Under the pieces are notes generated by a model. The model saw nothing but the letters and a program-made list of their open reading frames with translations, ran no database searches and had not been told where the DNA came from. Shown here one piece after another: positions 14,485 through 21,665 of a stretch of DNA of 25,360 nt. The DNA is taken from assembly GCA_002436415.1 (NCBI GenBank), contig DJMA01000035.1:1-25360 (forward strand), given 5' to 3'. The first letter of the stretch is position 1. Each line of letters opens with the position of its first letter. The translations under genes were made by a program, and so were the position numbers. Origin of the DNA: Bdellovibrionaceae bacterium UBA6502. GTDB lineage: Bacteria; Bdellovibrionota; Bdellovibrionia; Bdellovibrionales; UBA840.

Positions 14485-15051
14485 ATGCGTAAAAACACAG
14501 TCAACTATCAGCTTAATAAGAACAAATATCTTTTGGACTATGAGTATGATCACCTAGAAAAAATCATTAAAACCTATATGCTAAAGAATCCTAGAGACTG
14601 TTTACTTTTAGCCATTGCGCTAAATACGGGAGCGAGAGCTACTGAGATTCTCAATATCGAAATCGCAGATATAAACTTTTATGATCAAAGCATATTTATA
14701 AAAGGAATAAAAAACTCCAACGATCGAGAAATCCCTATTAACGATAAGTTATTTAAAAAGCTAAAAAACTATATTGATTCTAAGTTTGCCAATAAAGATG
14801 GGCAGTATCCTGATAGAAGCCAACGGATTTTCCCAATCACATACATTCGACTGCATCAGATTTGGGAGCATTACCGCCCTTGCCATAAAAAATTTCATAG
14901 TCTAAGACACACTTTCGCCATCAGGCTTTACAAGAAAAACAAAGATATAAGGCTTGTGCAGTTCGCCCTTGGACATAGAAATATCGCCAATACAATGATA
15001 TATGCCGATTATGTCTACTCTCAAGAAGAGCTTAAGAAGCTATTACTGTGA
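14485..15051 (+). CDS. Minimal tyrosine recombinase (catalytic domain only)
   Basis: The 188-aa protein has the tyrosine recombinase catalytic set in order: Arg51 in NTGARATEI, a Lys in the beta-hairpin (FIKGIK, ~72-77), HSLRH (His138, Arg141), LGHRN (His164) and the nucleophile Tyr173 in NTMIYADY. The N-terminal core-binding (SAM-like) domain of XerC/D and phage integrases is missing. Size and layout resemble the FimB/FimE class of short recombinases that invert promoter segments. All catalytic residues are intact, so it should cut and rejoin DNA. An ATG at 14485 follows GAGG at 10 nt. No att duplication or phage genes surround it, which argues for a resident DNA-inversion or regulatory role over a mobile element. 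Inverted repeats 15196-15291 are candidate targets. Confidence 0.85.
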   Translation: MRKNTVNYQLNKNKYLLDYEYDHLEKIIKTYMLKNPRDCLLLAIALNTGARATEILNIEIADINFYDQSIFIKGIKNSNDREIPINDKLFKKLKNYIDSKFANKDGQYPDRSQRIFPITYIRLHQIWEHYRPCHKKFHSLRHTFAIRLYKKNKDIRLVQFALGHRNIANTMIYADYVYSQEELKKLLL

Positions 15052-15195
15052 AATACCTCGCACAAGCTCTTAGAAGCAAAAAAACAGTCTAAAAATCGCG
15101 ATATAGCTTTCTATAAATAGATTTAGAATGTGCCGATCTAAATTCTATGTGCATTAATAGCTGAGATAGAAATTTAGGGGTCTTGAAAATAATCC

Positions 15196-15291
15196 TCAGC
15201 TAGAGGAGCTAGATGGCAAAAGCCGGGCTCTTTGTTTGTGAGTGGCAAAGCATTATGTAATCACTAACTAGACCTTAGCCCCTCAAGCTGA
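15196..15291 (+). ncRNA. 16-bp inverted repeat / structured RNA candidate
   Basis: TCAGCTAGAGGAGCTA (15196-15211) is matched by the reverse complement of 15276-15291 at 14 of 16 positions. Inside lie a GGC-AAAA-GCC hairpin (15215-15224) and a CTTTG/CAAAG hairpin (15230-15234/15246-15250). A TTTTATTTATTT tract follows. It may be a ~100-nt structured RNA or leader for the FHA gene, or a small invertible segment. A 15-codon ORF with a GAGGAG site (15213-15260) lies inside; its ribosome site would be buried in the stem. Confidence 0.4.
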
Positions 15292-15335
15292 TTTTATTTA
15301 TTTCCTTTAAGCACAGCTTTTAATAGAATAAACCT

Positions 15336-15830
15336 ATGAGCAGTGATAAGAAATTTGCCATTGAGGCCAAACTTCAAGGAAAAGTTGTTTTTCGAGGCAT
15401 TATTGAGAAAACACCCCTTAGTCTCGGCAGAAGCAAGTCTTGTGATATTCCCTTAGAAAAACTAGATTTTTTATCTCGACAACACATCTCTTTCGAAAAA
15501 GAGGGTGATCAACTTATATTTAAAGACCTAGACAGTGCTAATGGCGTTTTTGTAAACGGTAAAAAGGTCAAAAAAGCACCTATCTCGGAAGCCTTAAATT
15601 TAGAAATTGGAGGCCTGCAAATAAAGTTTAGAGAGATACAAGTTAACTCTCCAAGGCCTGGCTTTCAAAGCAAAGAAAAAACCATCACTGAAATCTCAAT
15701 TCACGGTAGTTTCCAAGACTCCCTTGAGCTTCAACAGCACAATGAACAACTTGCTTCTGACAAATTTGAAGACCAAATTAGTATTGAATTCATCGGCGTA
15801 CCCGATGAAACAGACAGCGGCAGATCATAA
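15336..15830 (+). CDS. FHA domain protein
   Basis: The 164-aa cytosolic protein has an N-terminal forkhead-associated domain (~8-98) with the phosphothreonine-binding residues intact: LGRSKSCDIPL (Arg32, Ser33), LSRQHISF (Ser47, His50) and DSANGVFVNGKKV (Asn69, Asn74). FHA domains bind phosphothreonine peptides and often work with Ser/Thr kinases or type VI secretion; no kinase gene is in the window. The remaining ~65 residues are polar and likely disordered. There is no good ribosome site before the ATG, so leader structure or leaderless initiation is possible. It converges on the nucleotidyltransferase gene with a 57-nt gap. Confidence 0.9.
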   Translation: MSSDKKFAIEAKLQGKVVFRGIIEKTPLSLGRSKSCDIPLEKLDFLSRQHISFEKEGDQLIFKDLDSANGVFVNGKKVKKAPISEALNLEIGGLQIKFREIQVNSPRPGFQSKEKTITEISIHGSFQDSLELQQHNEQLASDKFEDQISIEFIGVPDETDSGRS

Positions 15831-15887
15831 TTTTCTAGAAACACTCAAGACCTAAAGTAACTGAATCGAGCAGTTTAAGTAGTGAAA

Positions 15888-17240
15888 TTAATCTACTTTG
15901 AACTCTAACTGATTGGCGTCAGTAGCCTCTTTACCCTCATCAATAGCCTTTATCTCTTCGATGCGCTTTTCAAGCCACTGTAAGGCATCTTGTCGATTAG
16001 AGAGCTTGGCATTGAGCTGTAAATCAAAGGCTTCATCTAGAAGATTACCAACGATTTTCCCCTTCATTAATCCCATTGCAAGCAAGTCCTTACCAGTGAT
16101 AAAGGCCCTTGGTAAGTCGATCAAGCCTGGGGAGAAGCGTTCTTCGTAGTTTTTTGCCTTCAAAACATTTTCAGGATCAAGAGGAAAAATACCATCATGA
16201 CAATGTAAACTTAATCTCGTCAACTCCCCGCCTCGTTCCGCAAACATTCGCTTGATCGTACTAAAATCCAAGGGCTCCGTCAGAGAGTTAAGATGCCTCA
16301 TAAAGTTTTCCATTCTAGCCGCTTCTGCTTTGGAATACTTTAATGACATAAAATAACTATTCCAGCTCTTCATCTGCTTCATTTCTTTTAGCCAAAACGC
16401 AAAAGGAGTAAAGAAGCTCGCCATACTAAAAATATGATTTCCAAAAGGCTTTGCCGCATTAACCATTAATTTAGACATGGTAAATGGGTCGCGATAGATG
16501 GTTTCATTACCACCCGCAACGCTCTTTTCCCAGATTTGATTAAGTTCAGTAAAAACCACCGAAAACAAGCCCGCGCTTTCAAAAACGGATAAAGCTTGGA
16601 TTGGTTTTTTTGAAAATAGAATTTTTTTAAACTCATCAGTGATACGCTCTTGAGAAACCTGCGGGAGAGCGTAGGAATAACTTTTAATAGCATCAAAAGC
16701 ACTTTGTTCCAGTTCAAAACCAAGTTGCCCAACAAAGCGAATCCCTCGCATGATTCGAAGCTTATCCTCACGTATTCTAGATAAAGCATCTCCTACAAAA
16801 CGCAATCGGCCTTGCTCGATATCAGCAATTCCATCCACATAATCAATGATTTGATCATTAGTTATATCGTAAAAAAGAGCGTTTACCGTAAAATCCCTTC
16901 TCTTAGCGTCTTCTTCTGGGTTTGAATATTCGACCTTCTCTGGGCGTCGACCATCTTTGTACTCACCGTCTTTTCGAAAGCGAGTGACTTCAAAGTTTTG
17001 GTCATCCACCACCACAACGATTGTTCCAAATAGCTTTCCAACACTTATGGTATTAGGAAATATTTTTTCAATGCTTTCAGGAGGTGCATCTGTAGCGATG
17101 TCGATGTCTTTTGCAGGAATACCCAGCAAAGCATCCCTGACTGCGCCACCGGCAATCAAGGCGGTGTAACCATTTTCTTTTAACTGGTCACATATGTATT
17201 TTGCTTTTGGCCACAGAGGGCTTTTTTTCAATATTTCCAT
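15888..17240 (-). CDS. cca: CCA tRNA nucleotidyltransferase / poly(A) polymerase family (class II)
   Basis: The 450-aa enzyme has the class II nucleotidyltransferase head: IAGGAVRDALLG (~29-40), catalytic DIDIAT (45-50), EVTRFR (84-89), RRDFTVNALFYD (114-125) and IREDKLRIMRGIRF (156-169, which contains the ERhxxExxxhhh-like base-recognition region). An RNA-binding body with FITGKDLLAMGLMKGKIVGNLLDEAF near the C terminus follows. It adds CCA to tRNA 3' ends, or A tails if it is a PcnB-type enzyme; motif reading cannot fully separate the two, but the single gene and length favour CCA addition. There is no Shine-Dalgarno sequence: the ATG is 5 nt after the T-tract of a strong terminator belonging to the upstream gene. 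Confidence 0.87.
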   Translation of the reverse strand: MEILKKSPLWPKAKYICDQLKENGYTALIAGGAVRDALLGIPAKDIDIATDAPPESIEKIFPNTISVGKLFGTIVVVVDDQNFEVTRFRKDGEYKDGRRPEKVEYSNPEEDAKRRDFTVNALFYDITNDQIIDYVDGIADIEQGRLRFVGDALSRIREDKLRIMRGIRFVGQLGFELEQSAFDAIKSYSYALPQVSQERITDEFKKILFSKKPIQALSVFESAGLFSVVFTELNQIWEKSVAGGNETIYRDPFTMSKLMVNAAKPFGNHIFSMASFFTPFAFWLKEMKQMKSWNSYFMSLKYSKAEAARMENFMRHLNSLTEPLDFSTIKRMFAERGGELTRLSLHCHDGIFPLDPENVLKAKNYEERFSPGLIDLPRAFITGKDLLAMGLMKGKIVGNLLDEAFDLQLNAKLSNRQDALQWLEKRIEEIKAIDEGKEATDANQLEFKVD

Positions 17241-17245
17241 GCATC

Positions 17246-17270
17246 AAAAAAGGCTAAGTTTCCTTAGCCT
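17246..17270 (-). terminator. Strong intrinsic terminator between Hpt/CheZ-like gene and cca
   Basis: On the minus strand AGGCTAAG, a GAAA tetraloop, CTTAGCCT, then TTTTTT. The perfect 8-bp stem is built from the last codon and stop codon of the upstream gene, and the T-tract ends 5 nt before the cca ATG. The geometry is textbook, but the placement puts it inside any shared transcript. Confidence 0.85.
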
Positions 17271-17782
17271 AATCCTAACTGTTTTAAGATTGAATCAATA
17301 TCAGCTTGTTCATTTTCTTTTTTGGGAGCGTCATCTGTTTTTGTTGCAACTGATGCTCTCAAGCCCTCTTCAAAACGTTCCGATATCCATTTTAAACGAT
17401 CTAAGAAAGTAGCGCTTAATATTTCCTTAATGCTTTGCTCTTTTTTTGTGCCTGTAACATCAATCATTACTTCAAGCATCTCAGTAGCATCCTGCAAAAA
17501 GGCGATTACCACGGTATAGAAGGGGCCATCCTCAGAAATCTGTGAACCCTTGTAACCAACGATTTTACACAGTTCTGCATAAGAGCCTATCTGTTCAGGC
17601 ATTGGCGAATCAGAAGCCATAGCAACTGACTTAGCACCACCCATAATTCGATCTACAATTTGACCATAATTTTCCAGTTCATCTTTATGATCAAAACCAA
17701 CTTCGGCCGAGTCTAGAATGTCGAGCAGTTCTTCTACCAAACCCTTGGACTCTTCTTTAAATTCTAGTAATATTTCATCCAT
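17264..17782 (-). CDS. Hpt-like helical protein with CheZ-like C-terminal tail
   Basis: The 172-aa soluble helical protein starts DEILLEFKEESKGLVEELLDIL, like the first helix of CheA/Hpt phosphotransfer domains (EFxxESxExLxxL). The following NYGQIVDRIMGGAKSV aligns with the Hpt motif around the phosphoacceptor, but Asp44 falls where His is needed. The C terminus ADIDSILKQLGLG (160-172) resembles the CheY-binding tail of the phosphatase CheZ (acidic-hydrophobic DLLxSLGF). I infer a chemotaxis- or kinase-related accessory protein, possibly a response-regulator binder; no CheY or CheA gene is near. The start codon is 35 bp from the divergent HD-GYP gene. Confidence 0.55.
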   Translation of the reverse strand: MDEILLEFKEESKGLVEELLDILDSAEVGFDHKDELENYGQIVDRIMGGAKSVAMASDSPMPEQIGSYAELCKIVGYKGSQISEDGPFYTVVIAFLQDATEMLEVMIDVTGTKKEQSIKEILSATFLDRLKWISERFEEGLRASVATKTDDAPKKENEQADIDSILKQLGLG

Positions 17783-17817
17783 GCTTCAATTTTACTTTAG
17801 AAAGAGGGTGTTGCCAA

Positions 17818-18756
17818 ATGGAATATGTACCAGTCAGAGTTAGTACACTGCGAGGAGAACAAAAAATTGATTTCGACCTATTTATTCATCTCAGAGAGAG
17901 ATATGTACTATACATACGTCAAGGTGACAGTTTCGAAGGAGATCGACTCGATCGATTAAAAGCAAAAAAATTAAGAAAAATGTATATCACTGCAGAGTCG
18001 GAAGAAAGCTACAGAAGGTATATTGATACAAATTTGCAAAAAGCTTATGACAATAATTCCAGCTCAAGCATTGAAGACCGTGCCGCCATTGTTCAAGGTG
18101 ACCAACAAGCCAATGCTGAAGCGGTTATGGAAGACCCAGGCGATGCGAAGGCATACAGCAAGGCCAAAGATGGTGCTGCAAAGTACGTTGATTTTTTGGT
18201 GAACAATACCGATGGCCTCAAAGCGGTTCTAGATATCGAAAACACAGACAAAGACGTAGGGCACCACGGAGTTACAGTTGCCACCCTAGCTGTAGCGATG
18301 TGTGATAAAGTAGGAATAACAGACGCCACTCAAAAGCAAATGCTTTCTTTAGGTTGTATATTACATGACATGGGCCACCTTCGCCACCCTGTGGAGTTTC
18401 GCCGAGCCTTGGAGCAATTTAGTGCAGAAGAACTCACAAAATATAAGGAGCACCCTACTCTTGGCGCAGAAGCTGTTAAAGACAAAAAACACTTTGATCA
18501 GCAAATCATCACTATCGTTATGCAACACCATGAGGCTCTAGATGGTAGTGGTTATCCATTAGGTTTAGTTGATAAAAAAATTGATCGCTTGTCCTTACTT
18601 TGCGGAGTAGCGAATGATTATGACAGATTAGTTACCTTCGAAGAAATGGACGCAAAAGAGGCAATCAAAAAGCTTATGATCGACAAAGTAGGAAGGTATC
18701 CATTAGAATACCTAAATGCGCTCAAAGCAGTTTTAAAAGAGCAATCAAAAATTTAA
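17818..18756 (+). CDS. HD-GYP domain cyclic-di-GMP phosphodiesterase
   Basis: The 312-aa protein has an N-terminal domain of ~75 residues (VPVRVSTL, then LFIHLRERYVLYIRQGD and RLKAKKLRKMYI), a pattern common on signalling proteins of this group. A polar linker leads to an HD-GYP domain (~120-305). The metal site is intact: HH149-150, catalytic His183-Asp184 (ILHDMGHL), His212 (EHPTLG), HHE 237-239 and GSGYP 243-247, with Asp267 in VANDYD. It should hydrolyse cyclic di-GMP. The ribosome site GAGGG precedes the ATG. Its end overlaps the convergent SRPBCC gene by 4 nt. The second HD-GYP-like protein of the window (21658-22644) lacks these residues, so the two may form an active/inactive pair. 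Confidence 0.9.
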   Translation: MEYVPVRVSTLRGEQKIDFDLFIHLRERYVLYIRQGDSFEGDRLDRLKAKKLRKMYITAESEESYRRYIDTNLQKAYDNNSSSSIEDRAAIVQGDQQANAEAVMEDPGDAKAYSKAKDGAAKYVDFLVNNTDGLKAVLDIENTDKDVGHHGVTVATLAVAMCDKVGITDATQKQMLSLGCILHDMGHLRHPVEFRRALEQFSAEELTKYKEHPTLGAEAVKDKKHFDQQIITIVMQHHEALDGSGYPLGLVDKKIDRLSLLCGVANDYDRLVTFEEMDAKEAIKKLMIDKVGRYPLEYLNALKAVLKEQSKI

Positions 18757-19196
18757 ATTTTAGTAAGTAAAGAGTCTTGGCGAGAGCGAATTTGCTCTCG
18801 CAAATCTGCTTTTAAAAACAAGTCATCGATCAATCCCCCCAAAATACTAAACTTCATTTTGTAGCTTAAACTCTCTACGATAAGGCTTTGTTCTTCGTCA
18901 TGTTTTTCAAGTTTGATGATGTATCGCCATCTTTTAAATGGCCCATATAGCTGGGTTAAGATGATTTGATGAATATCCTCACGGACATCAACGGCCAATT
19001 TCCATTCTTGCCCTATCATCCACCTAGAAATCTCAAAGTTTAACTCACTAACGTCTTTAAAAGATATTGGCAGGCTGTCGTAATAAAATCCATAAAAAGC
19101 AGCAAAACCATCCATGAGGTTGGCAGGGTCTAAACATTGCTCCCACCTAGCTTCAAGGCTTCCAGGTAAAATACTTTTTTCTGTGATGTTTGCCAT
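18753..19196 (-). CDS. SRPBCC (START-like) family protein
   Basis: The 147-aa cytosolic protein matches the SRPBCC/polyketide-cyclase-like helix-grip fold seen in YfcH-type and related proteins. The most telling block is LYGPFKRWRYIIKLEKHDE (~83-101), followed by ESLSYKMKFSILGGLIDDLFLKADLREQIRSRQD (~108-141), the family's GPFxxWxHxHxF ... LGxLxxxLF ... Lxx-F-R pattern. Such proteins bind hydrophobic ligands in a deep cavity; the ligand is unknown. AAGGAGA gives a strong ribosome site. It overlaps the HD-GYP gene end by 4 nt and is divergent from the creatininase gene. Confidence 0.7.
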   Translation of the reverse strand: MANITEKSILPGSLEARWEQCLDPANLMDGFAAFYGFYYDSLPISFKDVSELNFEISRWMIGQEWKLAVDVREDIHQIILTQLYGPFKRWRYIIKLEKHDEEQSLIVESLSYKMKFSILGGLIDDLFLKADLREQIRSRQDSLLTKI

Positions 19197-19269
19197 AAAA
19201 TATCTCCTTGAAAGCCCAGGGGTTTTATGTTGATCTTTAACTTAATATTAAAGTAAACGAGGTGCATCA

Positions 19270-20013
19270 ATGTCTCAACTAAAAAATCTCACTTGGCCAA
19301 TGGTAGAAGAATATTTGAAACATTCGAAATCCATTGTTTTACCAATAGGTAGCTGCGAGCAACACGGTCCCACTGGCTTAATTGGTACTGACTTTATGAC
19401 GGCAGAGGCCTTGGCAGAAAAGTATTGTGACGAGCATAGAATTATCATGGCGCCAAGTTTCAACTACGGGATGGCCGGTCATCACTTAGGCTTTCCGGGA
19501 ACAATATCTCTAAGCCCTGAGACATACACCAAAGCCTTGATCGATATTTTTAATTCCATGATTTACACGGGCTTCGAAAAAGTCTTAATCATCAATGGCC
19601 ATGGTGGCAATGTGCCTTTTGTTCAAGCCGCTGTTAGCCAGATAAAATATGATAACAAAGATTCAAGCTTTGAAACTTATCTGGAAAATTGGTGGAAGTC
19701 TCCCTCATTAGAAAACTACCAGCAAGAGCATTTTGGAGAAGCAAATGGTTTTCATGCAACCTGCGGGGAAGTTAGTCTTACTCAGCATATTGCCGAAAAA
19801 GCTTTTGAGAAAATTGAAAACACACAATTTAAGATTGATTCGAATCGACCAAAACACCATCCTCTTAGTGCGAGTGAACTTAAAAAATACTACCCAGACG
19901 GTAGAATGAGTTCTAACCCTGGCTTAGCATCAAAAGAACATGGTGCAGAATTAGAGAGACTATACCTTGATTATCTAAAAGAGCGCTACAAAGGAATTAT
20001 TCATGAGCTTTAA
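19270..20013 (+). CDS. Creatininase-family amidohydrolase
   Basis: The 247-aa protein has the creatininase/MftE motifs: LPIGSCEQHGPTGLIGTD with metal ligands Glu30, His32 and Asp41, INGHGGN (109-114, His111), and HATCGEVS with Glu167. A Gly-rich PSFNYGMAGHHLGFPGTISL (~62-81) block is also typical. The family hydrolyses cyclic amides such as creatinine, or modifies peptides (MftE), using Zn/Mn. The substrate is not evident. GAGGTG lies upstream of the ATG. The next gene, a ureohydrolase, starts inside its 3' end (11-nt overlap), so both products are made together and probably act on one nitrogenous substrate. Confidence 0.87.
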   Translation: MSQLKNLTWPMVEEYLKHSKSIVLPIGSCEQHGPTGLIGTDFMTAEALAEKYCDEHRIIMAPSFNYGMAGHHLGFPGTISLSPETYTKALIDIFNSMIYTGFEKVLIINGHGGNVPFVQAAVSQIKYDNKDSSFETYLENWWKSPSLENYQQEHFGEANGFHATCGEVSLTQHIAEKAFEKIENTQFKIDSNRPKHHPLSASELKKYYPDGRMSSNPGLASKEHGAELERLYLDYLKERYKGIIHEL

Positions 20014-20932
20014 AAAGATCGACAGATCCTCTATTTTTCAATCTAGAGATAAAGTACATGACCCTCGATACGGAGATCTTATTGATACCGAGAATGCATC
20101 AGATTATATTCTTTATGGCTACTCAGATGACCGTGGAGTTAAAAACAATGGAGGTCGTGTTGGAGCGGCTTTAGGCCCTGATGCCATTCGTAAAATTTTG
20201 TATAAAATGACTTTTTCTCCCCTCATCGAAAAGCCTCCAAGTATTTCAGATTTAGGAGACTTAGAGATTGGTGATGACATATTAAAAGATCATAATAAGG
20301 CCATTGATTATCTAATGCAGAACTTTGATGAGCCTTTAAAAAAAATGATCGCCCTAGGCGGTGGCCATGACTTTGCCTACCCGGATGGAAAGTTTTTCTT
20401 GCAAAGAAAAAAACATTCTTCCTTAAAGCCAATCATCATTAACTTTGACGCTCACTTAGATTGCCGTCCTGTAGATGGCGATATAAACTCTGGGACGCCT
20501 TTTTATCGCCTCTTATCGGAGCACCCTGAGGATTTTATCTTTTTTGAAATTGGTTTGCAGAAACAATGCAATTCTCGCTCTCATTACCAATGGGCGATAG
20601 ATAGAGGATTAAAAAGTCTATGGCTAGAGGACCTATTGGATTCAAAGAATGCATTCGAAAGCATGCAAAGGTTTTTAGCCGATAAACTCAAAGAAAGGCA
20701 TCCTTGTTTTTTAAGTATCGATCTTGATGTTTTCTCTAGCGCAATCGCTCCGGGCTGTAGTCAATCCTGGCCAAGTGGATTGGATTTTGAGAGTTTCTGG
20801 AAGATCTATCAAATCCTCTTAAAAAAATGGGATGTCATGCAGCTTGGGATTTATGAGTGCGCACCGAATTTGGACGTTGACCAAAGAACTTCCCGCTTAG
20901 CCGCCAAGATAACGCACCGTTACATTAAATAA
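20003..20932 (+). CDS. Ureohydrolase (arginase/agmatinase/formimidoylglutamase family)
   Basis: The 309-aa protein has all six manganese ligands: GGGHDFAYP with His122, NFDAHLDCRP with Asp149, His151 and Asp153, and LSIDLDVFSSAIAPG with Asp240 and Asp242. NGGRVGAALGPDAIR (~49-63) and NSGTPF (162-167) are most like formimidoylglutamase (HutG) rather than agmatinase. The usual reaction releases urea or formamide from a guanidino or formimino group. No other histidine-degradation gene is present, so the HutG role is uncertain; guanidine-type substrates are possible. It overlaps the creatininase gene by 11 nt. Confidence 0.87.
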   Translation: MSFKKIDRSSIFQSRDKVHDPRYGDLIDTENASDYILYGYSDDRGVKNNGGRVGAALGPDAIRKILYKMTFSPLIEKPPSISDLGDLEIGDDILKDHNKAIDYLMQNFDEPLKKMIALGGGHDFAYPDGKFFLQRKKHSSLKPIIINFDAHLDCRPVDGDINSGTPFYRLLSEHPEDFIFFEIGLQKQCNSRSHYQWAIDRGLKSLWLEDLLDSKNAFESMQRFLADKLKERHPCFLSIDLDVFSSAIAPGCSQSWPSGLDFESFWKIYQILLKKWDVMQLGIYECAPNLDVDQRTSRLAAKITHRYIK

Positions 20933-21101
20933 TAAAGCTCATTCCTTTGCCTTGTTGGAATTGAATTAGATCAATAACTTTAGGTGTTTACAGGTTTTAC
21001 TTAAAGCATTTTGTTTTATGTAATATATTCCCTGATTTTACCAAGCTATTTCCCGGCCATTGCTTGACTATTGTGCACAGACTGGTACAAGCCCAGATTC
21101 C

Positions 21102-21665
21102 ATGAGTAAGTCAATTGCGATAAACACATTTTTAATTGGTTTTAGCTTGGTTACCTTTACTGAAAACCTAGGGCAGAGCCGTCCCTTCCCAGCAATGAAT
21201 CTGGGAGGCTTTCCAGCACGTTCAGGGATCTATATCATGGATACCAAATCTTGTATGGACAGCGATAAGGTCTACTCTATCGACCCTGAGACCCGTTTAA
21301 AGATGCAATTGATCATCAAGGACAATAAGTCATACTTCTTTCGCAGAATCGATTCTAAATGCGCTTACATTCAAGATATTAGCGTACATAGTCTTGGACA
21401 GGGTAAAGTCTCTATGTCATTTGGAGAAGCTAAAAAGTATGGGAATTGTTATTTTTCACCAAAAAGATTGGTTGGTAAATCCGGTGAAACCCAGGTCCTT
21501 CAGCTTCGAATTAAAAACAAAAAATTATCCATGGATATAGACAAAAATCCTTCTTTAAAAGATTGTAATGGAAACTCAGTCACATGGAACTTCAAAAGAA
21601 TTCATAACTACTCAGACAGCAAAACAAGAATTGCACAAATTAATTCTAGCACTAGCATTAACTAG
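21102..21665 (+). CDS. Secreted protein of unknown function
   Basis: The 187-aa form from ATG 21102 starts MSKSIAINTFLIGFSLVTF, a plausible Sec signal peptide, with cleavage near ENLGQS. The mature chain is basic and probably beta-rich, with four cysteines (in SCMD, KCAY, NCYF and DCNG), a spacing that would suit two disulfides. No family was recognised. A longer TTG start at 21060 would place 14 residues ahead of the signal peptide and is less likely. No good ribosome site is seen before the ATG. The end overlaps the convergent degenerate HD-GYP gene by 8 nt. Confidence 0.65.
   Translation: MSKSIAINTFLIGFSLVTFTENLGQSRPFPAMNLGGFPARSGIYIMDTKSCMDSDKVYSIDPETRLKMQLIIKDNKSYFFRRIDSKCAYIQDISVHSLGQGKVSMSFGEAKKYGNCYFSPKRLVGKSGETQVLQLRIKNKKLSMDIDKNPSLKDCNGNSVTWNFKRIHNYSDSKTRIAQINSSTSIN

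Noticed and set aside
14485..15051. Recombinase as evidence of a prophage or integrative element
   Set aside because: No phage, conjugation or plasmid genes, no tRNA-end duplication, and no boundary repeats; the tRNA-Asp 3' end is not repeated elsewhere in the window.
15178..15305. Known riboswitch (cyclic-di-GMP, TPP, fluoride), SRP RNA, 6S RNA or tmRNA
   Set aside because: The region folds well, but I could not match any conserved core of these families by eye.
16466..16789. 107-aa minus-strand ORF inside the nucleotidyltransferase gene
   Set aside because: Same strand, different frame, within a gene whose family motifs continue on both sides; a shadow ORF.
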